Source: Stictocephala bisonia (Eukaryota; Arthropoda; Insecta; Hemiptera; Membracidae). From it: 64,000 bases of DNA. The notes beneath the pieces are model-generated. The model searched no databases and was not told the origin of the DNA. It saw nothing but the letters and a program-made list of their open reading frames with translations. Of this stretch, positions 1-11,868 are shown in pieces. The stretch covers positions 186,001-250,000 of the forward strand of contig JAQJVL010000112.1 of NCBI GenBank assembly GCA_035578905.1. The letters run 5' to 3'. Within the stretch, counting starts at the first letter, position 1, and each line of letters begins with the position of its first letter. A program made the position numbers and the translations under genes.

Positions 1-165
1 GGTGGGCTGAATCATTAAATTTACTCATTTACCATTCAGCAAAACCAAACCCACCGATCTTTCGATAATGTTGGAAGCCGCCAGTCAAAGCAATTGTCCA
101 AAATTAATCTTATAGCAACATAAAAGTTTAGGTACAACAATAAATCACTTACTGACTTATTACTG

Positions 166-500
166 GAGTGTGATGAGCGTAGATAAACGAATGTAGTCAT
201 TGTTACTATCCAAGGTCGACTGTTCCTCAGGAAGAGCCATTTATTAGTAACCCAGTAGACAGAGATCTACATATTTACGTGGTATCCGAACCACGTATTA
301 TTGGTCTGATTGTCAGCTAATTGACAAGCCTGATACTCAGTTATCTTCCTTTCACACATCTGTACATTGACTACCACCTAACACGGACACCCCAGACTTC
401 TCTAGTAGTGTCCACGTCGATGGAAACCATTGAGTGTACGCTTTGTTGGTATTAAGAGGACCCAGAATAGAATCTATCTCATACAATCTTCACAATACCA
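166..500 (-). repeat. Dispersed repeat, inverted copy of the one at 40.5 kb
   Basis: The stretch aligns by eye with the reverse complement of 40495-40825. Shared landmarks in order are GTAGTCATTGTTACTA, a cctcag/tctcag stretch, the TACGTGG...CACGTA pair, TCAGCTAA.TGACAAGCCT, CAGACTTCTCTAGTAGT and ACCATTGAG. Similarity fades towards 500. No coding capacity was seen. The copy at 40.4 kb has a possible tRNA-like start (GGTGGCGCAGTG), so this could be a degraded SINE, but that class assignment is inference. Confidence 0.6.
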
Positions 501-1103
501 TGCATTGTATTTTGTAACTAGTTCGTCGTTCCGCACTTATTATTAATGTTGTTATTGAAATTAATATTTGACAAACATTTTATCACCATTTAACGTATAA
601 CTGATAGAATTGATGATAGTTAGCCTATATAAATATGTATAAAAATATAATATATTTTTATAATTTCTAACTATCAATATTATAAAAAATTAACAGTTAA
701 AACATTAAAATGAAACAATACAACCTTAAAATACAATATCAATGATTGTGTTTGTAAAAACTTGCACTATACCTATTTTTAAGTACTAACAATTGGGTAA
801 TTAACTATATTTCAGTCAATTAAGGTGATGTGAAGTCTTGAAGTAGTTTAGATATTGTCACTAAAGTTATCAGCTGTTCAAACTCAAATACCCTTCCGTT
901 TAATAGACATTGTTATTAAACTTTCAAGCCCCATTATTGAGCCACTAGAGTGGTTAACTGTTCTATATGGAGTTTTCAATTATTAAATTCAGCGTTTTCA
1001 TCGTTGAAACTTAAATGTTAACAAACCATTAGAATACAATATTACATTTAAAAAATCAGATTTTTTTATTTCATTATTAATGTTTAATACACATTTATAT
1101 GAT
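501..1103. other. AT-rich intergenic DNA
   Basis: No ORF, RNA gene or tandem array was recognised. A roughly 110-bp piece (about 825-940) resembles 33255-33350, sharing TCCGTTTAATAGACATTGTT and the sequence before it. This suggests another low-copy dispersed repeat. Confidence 0.5.
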
Positions 1104-1823
1104 TAGACATTAGACATTAGACATTATTTATTCTGAATAAAATACAAAAAGATGTATATCTCATTCGTCATTACAGATAAACTTAAAATAAATAAAAAAC
1201 TAGTGTTAAAATAATATATACACATTACAAAGTAACAAAGACAATGTAAATCTGTTGTTTTCGGGTCAAGTAGACAGGAATTCCTGTAAACTATAAAATT
1301 CCTTGCTGATCAAATAATTCCTGACAGATTTCTTGAATCCAGCCCCTTTTAAACTTTTAATTTCAGCAGGGAGTTTGTTATAAAAAACAGGTCCAGTAAA
1401 AGATACTCCCCTTTCAGAGAGTGTCAGGCGATGTTGGGGAGTGCGGATATCGTCACCATGCCTGGTCGGATACCTGTGGTTTGCGCCGACAACTGGGAGA
1501 TCATCAGCATTATATATCGTGGTCATGATTACCCTGAATATGAAAATGGAGGGAAGGGTAAGCAGATTAAGGAGTCGGAAAATTCCTCTACACGAATGCA
1601 GTGGAGGTAGTCCTTTCAAGATTCGGACAGCACGTTTTTGCGCCAAGAAAACCCTCAAAGCATGTGGAGACCCACCCCACACTTCAATTCCGTACGTCAT
1701 GACAGAGGAGAAACATCCATAATAAACCATAATCAAGGCATTTAAATCTATGAGAGGATATAAGGTTCTGAGTGCATAACTGACTCGACTCAGCTTACTG
1801 ATGAATCATTTTTTTGTTTCATA
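1104..1823 (-). pseudogene. 3' end of a CR1/Jockey-like non-LTR retrotransposon (reverse transcriptase C-terminus)
   Basis: Read on the minus strand, the open frame from about 1799 to 1266 encodes SKLSRVSYALRTLYPLIDLN, then MVYYGCFSSVMTYGIEVWG and AQKRAVRILKGLPPLHSCR, ending with KLPAEIKSLKGAGFKKSVRN and a FYSLQEF tail. This is the thumb and C-terminal region typical of insect CR1/Jockey-type ORF2 proteins; the polymerase core and endonuclease are absent. The open frame starts without an ATG because it is a 5'-truncated fragment. Downstream of the stop is a short AT-rich 3' UTR ending in three copies of a 7-bp unit (TAGACAT on the plus strand, 1104-1124). Short 3' terminal repeats instead of poly(A) are usual for CR1/L2 relatives. 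An in-frame stop lies close to 1810, and a Helitron begins at 1824. Clade assignment is an inference. Confidence 0.8.
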
Positions 1824-2324
1824 TCTATATTTATAAAAGATGATGTTTGTATATATATATATATATGTTTGAAGTTTATGCGCTGCCAAACCATCCAACC
1901 GATCGCCATGAAACTTTAGGATGTTGTCCTATATACTCCCGAGATGGTTTCTGTGAAGTTTGATGCAGATCCGTTCATAGGGTCCCACCCCACAGGCTCC
2001 TAAAGATCCCATGTTATTCAAATGGAGAATCTGAATTGTTTAAAAAAAACATCTGACTGTGTGGTTTAATGTAGTTTCACATGCCATAAGCAGATTGAAG
2101 TTCTCACAACAACAGTACTGTATATGTTTTGATTTATTGTAGTTCTACATTTCACCTTGAGAGTGTAGCACACACTACTTTTACTTGATCAGGTGATCTG
2201 TATTTGGTGTTAACCTTTTTTCCTCGGTAATTAAAACATGTGGTGAAACGTGAAAATAAAAAATAAATAATACAGTATAATCAAACTTAATATTATGACC
2301 GGCGAAGCGGGCGGGTACAGCTAG
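1824..2324 (+). mobile_element. Non-autonomous Helitron (family A)
   Basis: The element begins with TCTATATTTATAAAAG right after an A and ends with ACAGCTAG right before a T, matching the Helitron rule of 5'-TC, 3'-CTRR and insertion between A and T. The GC-rich imperfect hairpin CCGGCGAAGCGGG lies just upstream of the CTAG, as Helitron 3' ends require. It is 501 bp long, has no Rep/helicase ORF and no terminal inverted repeats. The same 3' end occurs in the minus-strand Helitron at 57565-58953. Confidence 0.75.
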
Positions 2325-2869
2325 TCTTCTATATATATAAAAGGCAAAGCCCTCACTGATTGACTCACTCATCACTAATTCTCCAACTTCCCATGTAGGT
2401 AGAGAGCTGAAATTTTGTACACTGTTTCTTTAGAACTTAAATAGGACAACTAAAGTATTTTCATCTTGATAAAGTACTCCTAAGGGGTATAAAGCACCCT
2501 TAAAAGATTGGTCCATAAGGATAACATTGGGTTGATTTTAGTAAATTAATAACAGCTGTTTTGTAAATAAATAAACATGTCTATTTTGAATGTTTGACAT
2601 TATACTATTTAATATTTTACAATGAATTTAATCTTCAGCTGTTAAACAAAAATAAATGAAATGAACACTCTTGAAATAGGCTAAATAGGTGGCAAAGCAA
2701 TTAGTGTGAGTGAGATACTGTACCGAAATGTAATATTATAATTTTACGTTATATAGTTAATATACCGATTTTTGTATTGAATAGTTACATGCCGAGGCCG
2801 AAGGCCGAGGTGTATCGAGCGTAGCGAGCGTCGGGGTTGGCACGCGAAGCGTGCAGGGGTGTCCCCTAG
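2325..2869 (+). mobile_element. Non-autonomous Helitron (family B)
   Basis: The 5' end reads TCTTCTATATATATAAAAGG (an alternative start is the TC at 2328). The 3' end has the perfect 6-bp-stem hairpin GCACGCGAAGCGTGC at 2840-2854, followed 11 bases later by CTAG (2866-2869) and a T. Two more short GC palindromic stretches (around 2793-2811 and 2817-2830) precede it. There is no coding capacity. The interior is related to 44804-45356, for example AAATAAATAAACATGT and ATCTTCAGCTGTTAAAC. It sits directly behind the family A Helitron. Confidence 0.8.
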
Positions 2870-5800
2870 TTAATTTATAATATATATATATTATGTATGC
2901 ATATGAATACGAAATATTTCATAACAGTCGAAATAAATCGGAAATAGAAGAGAGTTATAATTTTTTTTAATTTTTAGGTTAACGATATTTTATAGGAAAT
3001 CTTTTAGTTCATTAGTAAATATATAACTTATTGGATGTTTTATAGTTTGGAGGAAAAAGTACACACCATCAAATACGATCTAAAATTCATCCTTTAAACC
3101 CATAAAATAACAAAGTTTTCGGTATGAAAAGGAACAAGAAAATTTATGTTGCTTCTGAAAATTAAAACATTGTGTTTGAAATAATTCAAAATTAAATGTT
3201 ATTCGATATTGTGAGATTTGTTATCGGTTATCAATATCATTCATTAAATCAATTGTTATGATATCAAAGTCCCTATACTCACCTTAAGTTACAAAATCTG
3301 CCCTGAGATCATCCATCGATCATAGCGTCACCCACATTCCTTACCCATACACTCACAGAACGTTCAATTATAACAGGCATGTAACATTTTTGAGGTGTCC
3401 CCAATCATCCAGTAGATATTGCCCTCATCAGTAAAATTATTAAAAATAAATTTCTTTGTTACCTTGAATTCGTTAATTTCGATATTCTAGCCCACGTACA
3501 ACGGAAAACAGTAACGAAACATAATTATAAAGACGTAAAAAATAATTCATTAGTTTGGTGTTTAAGATTGTACATCACTAGAAGACGTATGAAATAAACT
3601 GTGTAGTATTCATTCTAAATAATAATTATTTATTTATAGCCCCTTTGTAATAAATGTGTTTTACCACATTTAAATGTTTAACTTTTATTAAATACAAACA
3701 TTCAAATAATCTTTCATAAAACACCATATTAATGTTTAATAAATATGGAAGGTTATGTTGTCAAAAGATGCTGGGGAAAGTACTTAATTTCTCTTAACCT
3801 ATACGATCCACTTAACTCAGCTAAAATGAATACTAACAATAAATAAATATTTCCTTCATCACATCAAGTGGCTGCTTTGAAACAATCCGTCACTAAATAA
3901 TTATTTTGTGTTGTCAAGAAGGTAATGCTGTTAAAAAAATGTAGAATTATTTTCATTTGAAACATATCGTATTTTATCTTTATGGTTACAGTAAGTATTT
4001 CGCCCCTCTGAGCATCTTTTGAAAATGAAATAGTGAAACGTTCCATAAATGATTTAAATTTAGAGAATTATTTCGGTAAAAAAAAAAAAAACTCTGGATT
4101 AAAATAAAAATATTGGAAATGTAAGACTTTTCTAAATGTAAATATGCATTTCCTTGTAAATATACAAGGGAACTTATATATTTTGTCTGGTATAAATGTG
4201 TTTATCCTTAAAAGAGGAATGAACTTCATAGCTTAATTTAACTTATTTGATAATTCAATAATATGTGATTTTATTGGCCATTTTAGAATATAATATCTTT
4301 GAAATTAAATGAAAATCGTTTTTATTAGTGGCGAAGTTTGGAATATAAAGTCCCCCCCCTTCACTTAACCCCACAAAATAAACTTTGCTGTCAGTCCCAC
4401 ACAAAAGTATGGGTATAAGAGAAAATGCCTCTTCATAAAATTCCATATAAGGGGACAAACAATCTCGTGTACGTAAAAAATAACCTACTTGAGTTTATAA
4501 TCTCTTACTAATGCCTGTACGCAATACTATATACATATACTTATAGATTTATTTGAATTAACACATGATGTGGTTTTCCTTTTGCAAATGATTATTTTTA
4601 TCATGTAATATGATAAATATTTTATCTTGAGGGACTTGAAAAATGTTGTTATTTTAATTAATAATTGGAGCATCTCAATTACACACCATTTAGTATATAT
4701 TGAATTGTATTTTTTGGTAATGGATCACTTTTAGCACTTAGTTTATTGTTTTTAAGAACCTTTTACAAATGAATGGTGTGCATTGTGGTAATTAGTTATT
4801 AATAAAATGTACTTCTTTAAGAAAAAGAAATTATTTATATAGTTCCATGATTAATTAATATCTTAAGAATATAAAACTAGACTGTTTAGTTCCCCAAAGC
4901 TCACAATACCATCAGCCCCAGCTTCTGGTTACAAGATGGCTGTCCCACTATTGTGGCTCATCATATATCCAAGGAGGGTCCAGTTATAATCACTTATTTA
5001 CAGTGATGTTTGGATCCTGGCTGAATAGTTTAAGATGGAATGGCTGAATACTTCACCTATTCGTTGAATTTCCACTGACCATAAAAATATAAAGATTAAT
5101 GTAAAGGAAGTTCACAGAAAAAAAAAAAACAGGGACTTTCATGGTATATTTTAAATTAATTATATCTTTAAAAATACTATAGTTAAACATTTAGTAACCT
5201 ATTCGATTGTATAAATATACAGCCTAGTATATTTAAAAACGAACTTGAGCGAGAGATCGCAATAGAAAAATAGTCAGATTAATAAAAAGAGTATAAACTG
5301 ACTAGTTGTAAACTAATGTACTACCAAATCAGTTGTTTTTCCCAGTGGTCGATTATTTTCGTTAAAGTACTATAGGGTCATCTCCCAAATACAGCAATTT
5401 TAATATTTCTACTACTTGATGTAATAAAAGTCTACTCTGTCCATAAATGAGACTAATATTAGGAGATTCATCATTACTACTGATTTAAAATTGAACGTTG
5501 AAATATAAACTAAATGAAAACTAATTTACTGTTAGAATCTGTCGATAACAAGAAAACTTTTATTTAGTGAAATGTACTTTGCAGTAAAGTTAGTTTAAAA
5601 AGGTAGATTTTTTAAAATGAAAAACAAAATTCACTTTGTAATTCAGTAACAAAAACAGTAGATTCAGTTCAGTAGAGATTACAAGTACCACACCTCAATA
5701 AATGCTTATTTTGCACTATATTTAGCTTATTGTTACTATTGGTTTATTACTTTTGGCTTTATTATTAGTATAAAGGCTTATCAGCTTTCTTTTCTAATTG

Positions 5801-6400
5801 GTAGACAAAGCGTGTTTCACATTCAAGGGAATAGTTACAAAAGTAAACGGTAAAAAATATATTAATTAGAAACACCCTGATTATTAGATTCTTTATTTCC
5901 ATTGTTTATCGAATCACATTTACCTTCCTCCTTATGTTCCCACTATACCACACTATAACTTCCCTCTCGAGCATGTCACGTCTCTTGCTTCACCTCCTGT
6001 AATGTAATTCTGACATACATGTGGTGTGAAAGCCACGATAATCCGTTGGTCAGACTGTCCTAAAAAAAAATTGGCCTCGTTTATAAGGAAACTGTCACTT
6101 ATTCGGTTATCTCTCTACCAAGAGCCTCATAAATGTTATCTTCGTGTAAATTACTGTACATATAATAGGACTATATTTTGTATTTATATGTAAAATGGGA
6201 TGAACTATTATTTTGTTATTGTTAACAATATATTAGCCGTAATTGTTAACTTTGTTTGACCAGTGCGTGGCTTAATGGATGCATCAAGCCGAACTTCGAG
6301 GAGTTCCACCAGAGTTGAAGCTGTTCCTTCTGGTAGGATTATAATGTAATTAAAAGTTTCCAGACAGCTTTGCAGAGTGAACAAAATACGCCCTTTGTAC
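2870..6400. other. Long AT-rich intergenic stretch
   Basis: I see no supported gene. Open frames of 60-67 codons here show no family resemblance and no plausible exon structure. There are poly(A) runs near 4080 and 5120, and otherwise low-complexity AT DNA. A short block around 6256-6350 is less AT-rich but is not recognised. Confidence 0.5.
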
Positions 6401-6402
6401 TA

Positions 6403-9393
6403 CCTTCTACAAAACATACTTTGCAGACACTTTTCCCTCTGATATCAGTAGCAATGTACCTCATCTGTGCTTTCTTCTACATAAAACAATTGTCTGACAC
6501 TTTTCCCTCTCATATCAGTAGCGATGTACCTCCTCTGTGCTTTCTTCTACATAAAACAATTGTCAGACACTTTTCCTTCTCATATCAGTAGCGATGTACC
6601 TCCTCTGTGCTTTCTTCTACATAAAACAATTGTCTGATACTTTTCCCTCTCATATCAGTAGCAATGTACCTCCTCTGTGCTTTCTTCTACACAACACAAT
6701 TGTCAGACACCTTTCCTTCTCATATCAGTAGCGATGTACCTCCTCTGTGCTTTCTTCTACATAAAACAATTGTCTGACACTTTTCCCTCTCATATCAGTA
6801 GCGATGTACCTCCTCTGTGCTTTCTTCAACATAACACAATTGTCAGACACTTTTCCCTCTCATATCAGTAGCGATGTACCTCCTCTGTGCTTTCTTCTAC
6901 ATAACACAATTGTCAGACACTTTTCCCTCTCATATCAGTAGCGATGTACCTCCTCTGTGCTTTCTTCTACATAACACAATTGTCAGACACTTTTCCCTCT
7001 CATATCAGTAGCGATGTACCTCCTCTGTGCTTTCTTCTACATAAAACAATTGTCTGACACTTTTCCTTCTCATATCAGTAGCGATGTACCTCCTCTGTGC
7101 TTTCTTCTACATAACACAGTTGTCTGACACTTTTCCTTCTCATATCAGTAGCGATGTACCTCCTCTGTGCTTTCTTCTACATAACACAATTGTCAGACAC
7201 TTTTCCCTCTCATATCAGTAGCGATGTACCTCCTCTGTGCTTTCTTCTACATAACACAATTGTCAGACACTTTTCCCTCTCATATCAGTAGCGATGTACC
7301 TCCTCTGTGCTTTCTTCTACATAAAACAATTGTCTGACACTTTTCCTTCTCATATCAGTAGCGATGTACCTCCTCTGTGCTTTCTTCTACATAACACAAT
7401 TGTCTGACACTTTTCCTTCTCATATCAGTAGCGATGTACCTCCTCTGTGCTTTCTTCTACATAACACAATTGTCAGACACTTTTCCCTCTCATATCAGTA
7501 GCGATGTACCTCCTCTGTGCTTTCTTCTACATAACACAATTGTCTGACACTTTTCCTTCTCATATCAGTAGCGATGTACCTCCTCTGTGCTTTCTTCTAC
7601 ATAACACAATTGTCAGACACTTTTCCCTCTCATATCAGTAGCGATGTACCTCCTCTGTGCTTTCTTCTACATAACACAATTGTCTGACACTTTTCCTTCT
7701 CATATCAGTAGCGATGTACCTCCTCTGTGCTTTCTTTTACATAACACAATTGTCAGACACTTTTCCCTCTCATATCAGTAGCGATGTACCTCCTCTGTGC
7801 TTTCTTCAACATAACACAATTGTCAGACACTTTTCCCTCTCATATCAGTAGCGATGTACCTCCTCTGTGCTTTCTTCTACATAACACAATTGTCAGACAC
7901 TTTTCCCTCTCATATCAGTAGCGATGTACCTCCTCTGTGCTTTCTTCTACATAAAACAATTGTCTGACACTTTTCCCTCTCATATCAGTAGCGATGTACC
8001 TCCTCTGTGCTTTCTTCTACATAAAACAATTGTCTGACACTTTTCCTTCTCATATCAGTAGCGATGTACCTCCTCTGTGCTTTCTTCTACATAAAACAAT
8101 TGTCTGACACTTTTCCCTCTCATATCAGTAGCAATGTACCTCCTCTGTGCTTTCTTCTACATAACACAATTGTCAGACACTTTTCCCTCTCATATCAGTA
8201 GCGATGTACCTCCTCTGTGCTTTCTTCTACATAAAACAATTGTCTGACACTTTTCCTTCTCATATCAGTAGCGATGTACCTCCTCTGTGCTTTCTTCTAC
8301 ATAACACAGTTGTCTGACACTTTTCCTTCTCATATCAGTAGCGATGTACCTCCTCTGTGCTTTCTTCTACATAACACAATTGTCAGACACTTTTCCCTCT
8401 CATATCAGTAGCGATGTACCTCCTCTGTGCTTTCTTCTACATAACACAATTGTCAGACACTTTTCCCTCTCATATCAGTAGCGATGTACCTCCTCTGTGC
8501 TTTCTTCTACATAAAACAATTGTCTGACACTTTTCCTTCTCATATCAGTAGCGATGTACCTCCTCTGTGCTTTCTTCTACATAACACAATTGTCAGACAC
8601 TTTTCCCTCTCATATCAGTAGCGATGTACCTCCTCAGTGCTTTCTTCTACATAAAACAATTGTCTGACACTTTTCCTTCTCATATCAGTAGCGATGTACC
8701 TCCTCTGTGCTTTCTTCTACATAACACAATTGTCAGACACTTTTCCCTCTCATATCAGTAGCGATGTACCTCCTCTGTGCTTTCTTCTACATAACACAAT
8801 TGTCTGACACTTTTCCCTCTCATATCAGTAGCGATGTACCTCCTCTGTGCTTTCTTCTACATAACACAATTGTCAGACACTTTTCCCTCTCATATCAGTA
8901 GCGATGTACCTCCTCTGTGCTTTCTTCTACATAACACAATTGTCTGACACTTTTCCTTCTCATATCAGTAGCGATGTACCTCCTCTGTGCTTTCTTCTAC
9001 ATAACACAATTGTCAGACACTTTTCCCTCTCATATCAGTAGCGATGTACCTCCTCTGTGCTTTCTTCTACATAAAACAATTGTCTGACACTTTTCCTTCT
9101 CATATCAGTAGCGATGTACCTCCTCTGTGCTTTCTTCTACATAAAACAATTGTCTGACACTTTTCCTTCTCATATCAGTAGCGATGTACCTCCTCTGTGC
9201 TTTCTTCTACATAACACAATTGTCAGACACCTTTCCTTCTCATATTAGTAGTGATGTACCTCCTCTGTGCTTTCTTCTACATAACACAATTGTCAGACAC
9301 TTTTCCCTCTCATATCAGTAGCGATGTACCTCCTCTGTGCTTTCTTCTACATAACACAATTGTCTGACACTTTTCCTTCTCATATCAGTAGCG
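6403..9393. repeat. 70-bp minisatellite, about 42 units
   Basis: The landmark TTTCTTCTAC recurs, with at most two base changes, at 6471, 6541, 6611 and so on to 9341. That is 42 occurrences, all spaced exactly 70 bp, so there is no indel in the array. Units vary at a few fixed sites: ATAAAAC/ATAACAC, TGTCAG/TGTCTG and CCCTCT/CCTTCT. The first unit (about 6403-6470) is the most divergent, and the last breaks off after GCGAT at 9394. The period is not a multiple of three, so short open frames at 6370-6871 are accidental. Confidence 0.97.
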
Positions 9394-10208
9394 ATTGTGC
9401 TGAACACAACAAAATGTTCTTATTGCTAGTTATTGAAAACGCCAATGTAATTAGCCATTGTTATGGTGGACGTTACAACTATTAAAATAAACAAGTTCAA
9501 TCCTTTTTATCAGATATATCTTATTTGTCTCATTGGTTTAATGGTAACAATGCTTACAAAGCTAATTTACAAATAAAGATTTACTGTATCGTTTTTCTTC
9601 TAGTATACCTAAAACAGTAAAGAAAATAGTTGAGTCCATAAATAAATTGAGACCATGAAATGTCCTTGAAACATGTCTTTTGTTTACAGGTGAAGTTAGT
9701 CCTCCACCACTAAACTTCTAAGTTTATAAATCTATGTGCTATTTAATTCCATTAAGAATTTAAATCTTAATATAATAACTTTGGAGTCGTCAAATAGACA
9801 AAACCAATTTTAATTAATATCAACAGGAATCTAAACCAAATATATGCATTCATTTATTGTCTCAACAACAATTAATAATGAATTTAAACCTGAGCGTATA
9901 ACTATATTTACTCGCATTATAAAATACAAGCTTCATCAAGGACCTTTTATTTAAAAATAGTTATTTTCACTAGCATTTGGGTTAAAAATAAACATTTTAA
10001 TTAATATGATATCTATGAAAAAGTTTACTTCAAATAACACGAATTAAAATGTTACTGCCTATATCAATATATCTAGGATGGTTTAATGGAATTAAATTTT
10101 CTCCAAAACAAAATCCTAAATTCCAACGTCTCCCACCACTTCCATTGACCCACACCACTCTATATACACGAACAATGTAGCAACGGTCCACCCGCCCTTC
10201 CATACATG
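9394..10208. other. AT-rich intergenic DNA between two minisatellites
   Basis: No gene, RNA or element end could be recognised. A 70-codon open frame on the minus strand (10030-10242) overlaps the duplicated flank and has no family resemblance. Confidence 0.45.
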
Positions 10209-10335
10209 AGTGGTGGTAACTACCTATATATCCTGAACACAATTAACTATGTATGTAACCGTCATTTAATCCCTAGTACATTGTAAGAGGGGATTATGCA
10301 TTGCACACATTAGAAGCAATTAAATCTGTGAGGCG
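10209..10335. repeat. Flank of the 51-bp minisatellite, first copy of a local duplication
   Basis: The sequence from GTGGTGG through CCTATATATCCTGAACA, TTAACTATGTATGTAAC, TTAATCCCTAGTACATTG and TAGAAGCAATTAAATCTGTG reappears at 11745-11868 with only a few substitutions. Both copies run directly into the same minisatellite, so flank and array edge were duplicated together. Confidence 0.85.
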
Positions 10336-11249
10336 TCTGAACTGTAATGAGTATTCACACTATGACAGCTTGAACTCTGAGATGTGTCTGAACTGTAATG
10401 AGTATTCCACTATGACAGATTGAACTCTGAGACGTGTCTGAACTGTAATGAGTATTCACACTATGACAGCTTGAACTCTGAGATGTGTCTGAACTGTAAT
10501 GAGTATTCACACTATGACAACTTGAACTATGAGATGTGTCTGAACTGTAATGAGTATTCACACTATGACAGCTTGAACTCTGAGATGTGTCTGATCTGTA
10601 ATGAGTATTCCCACTATGACAGCTTGAACTGTTGAGACGTGTCTGAACTGTAATGAGTATTCCCACTATGACAGCTTGAACTCTAATATGTGTCTGAACT
10701 GTAATGAGTATTCACACTATGACAGCTTGAACTCTGAGATGTGTCTGAACTGTAATGAGTATTCACACTATGACAGCTTGAACTCTGAGACGTGTCTGAA
10801 CTGTAATGAGTATTCACACTATGGCAGCTAACACTCTTGAGACGTATCTGAACTGTAATAAGTATTCACACTATGGCAGCTTGAACTCTGAGATGTGTCA
10901 CACTATGACAGCTAGTACTCTGAGACGTGTCTGAACTGTAATGAGTATTCACACTATGGCAGCTAACACTCTTGAGACGTATCTGAACTGTAATGAGTAT
11001 TCACACTATGGCAGCTAACACTCTTGAGACGTATCTGAACTGTAATGAGTATTCACACTATGACAGCTTGAACTATGAGATGTGTCTGAACTGTAATGAG
11101 TATTCACACTATGACAGCTTGAACTATGAGATGTGTCTGAACTGTAATGAGTATTCACACTATGACAGCTTGAACTCTGATAAGTGTCTGAACTGTAATG
11201 AGTATTCACACTATGACAGCTTGAACTCTGATATGTGTCTGAACTGTAA
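10331..11249. repeat. 51-bp minisatellite, first block (about 18 units)
   Basis: Units carry CTGAACTGTAATGAGTATTC followed by ACACTATGACAGCTTGAACT and a TCTGAGATGTGT or ACTCTTGAGACGTAT junction. Most are 51 bp, with scattered 1-bp gaps and one partly deleted unit near 10890. Because 51 is a multiple of three, both strands show 17-residue protein-like periodicity (NCNEYSHYDSLN on plus, SVNTHYSSDTS on minus). No start context, promoter or intron structure supports expression. Confidence 0.96.
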
Positions 11250-11744
11250 CCAAAGTTACAATCTGGATTTAGACAAAACTATGGTACATCCACTGCCCTT
11301 ATCAACTTGTTTAGTGATCTATTTGAAGCAAAAAAAAGGATAGTTCAGCTCTCTCATTATGCTAGATTATTCTCAGGCTTTTGATTCTATGATTCATGAG
11401 CTGTTGCTAGCCAAAATTAATTATTATGGATTTGGTGAGGGAGAATTAGGTGGATGAAATCATACCTAAAAGAAAGACAGTAGGTCACCAAGCTTGGCAA
11501 CGAGACATCCATGCCTCTCCTCAAATTACGGGGTGTTCCACGAGGTAGTTGCCTTGGGCCAATCCTATTTATTTTTTACACGTCTGATTTTCCCAGTTGT
11601 GTTCAACACTGTTCCGCTCATTTATATGCGGACGACTGTCAACTGCACTTGTCATATGAGCCTGAACAGATTGACACCAACTCTGATCTTCAAAGCATCA
11701 GCTCTTGGTCGGTGTCCTGGTCTTAAGCTCAACCAAGTTACACG
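11250..11744 (+). pseudogene. Non-LTR reverse transcriptase core fragment, frameshifted
   Basis: On the plus strand 11259-11360 reads SGFRQNYGTSTALINLFSD, then a frame change gives MLDYSQAFDSMIHELLLAKI (11361-11430). After further disruption, 11511-11726 encodes GVPRGSCLGPILFIFYTSDF and LYADDCQLHLSY. These match RT motifs: the D.S.AFD metal-binding strand, the GVPQGSVLGP block and the catalytic YADD box. The fragment covers only the palm region. It lacks endonuclease and C-terminus, has at least two frame breaks, and sits between two blocks of the 51-bp minisatellite. It is inactive. The clade is probably CR1/Jockey-like (inference). Confidence 0.85.
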
Positions 11745-11868
11745 TGTGGTGGAAAATACCTATATATCCTGAACATAATTAACTATGTATGTAACAGTTA
11801 TTTAATCCCTAGTACATTGTAAGAGGGCATTATACATTGCACACATTAGAAGCAATTAAATCTGTGAC
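11745..11868. repeat. Flank of the 51-bp minisatellite, second copy
   Basis: It is a diverged copy of 10209-10335, differing at a handful of positions, and passes into the second minisatellite block in the same orientation. Confidence 0.85.

Noticed and set aside
1441..1722. 93-codon plus-strand frame
   Set aside because: It is the antisense shadow of the CR1-like reverse transcriptase C-terminus on the minus strand.
6403..9393. CRISPR-like array
   Set aside because: Units are contiguous 70-bp tandem copies without unique spacers, and there are no cas genes; the DNA is eukaryotic.
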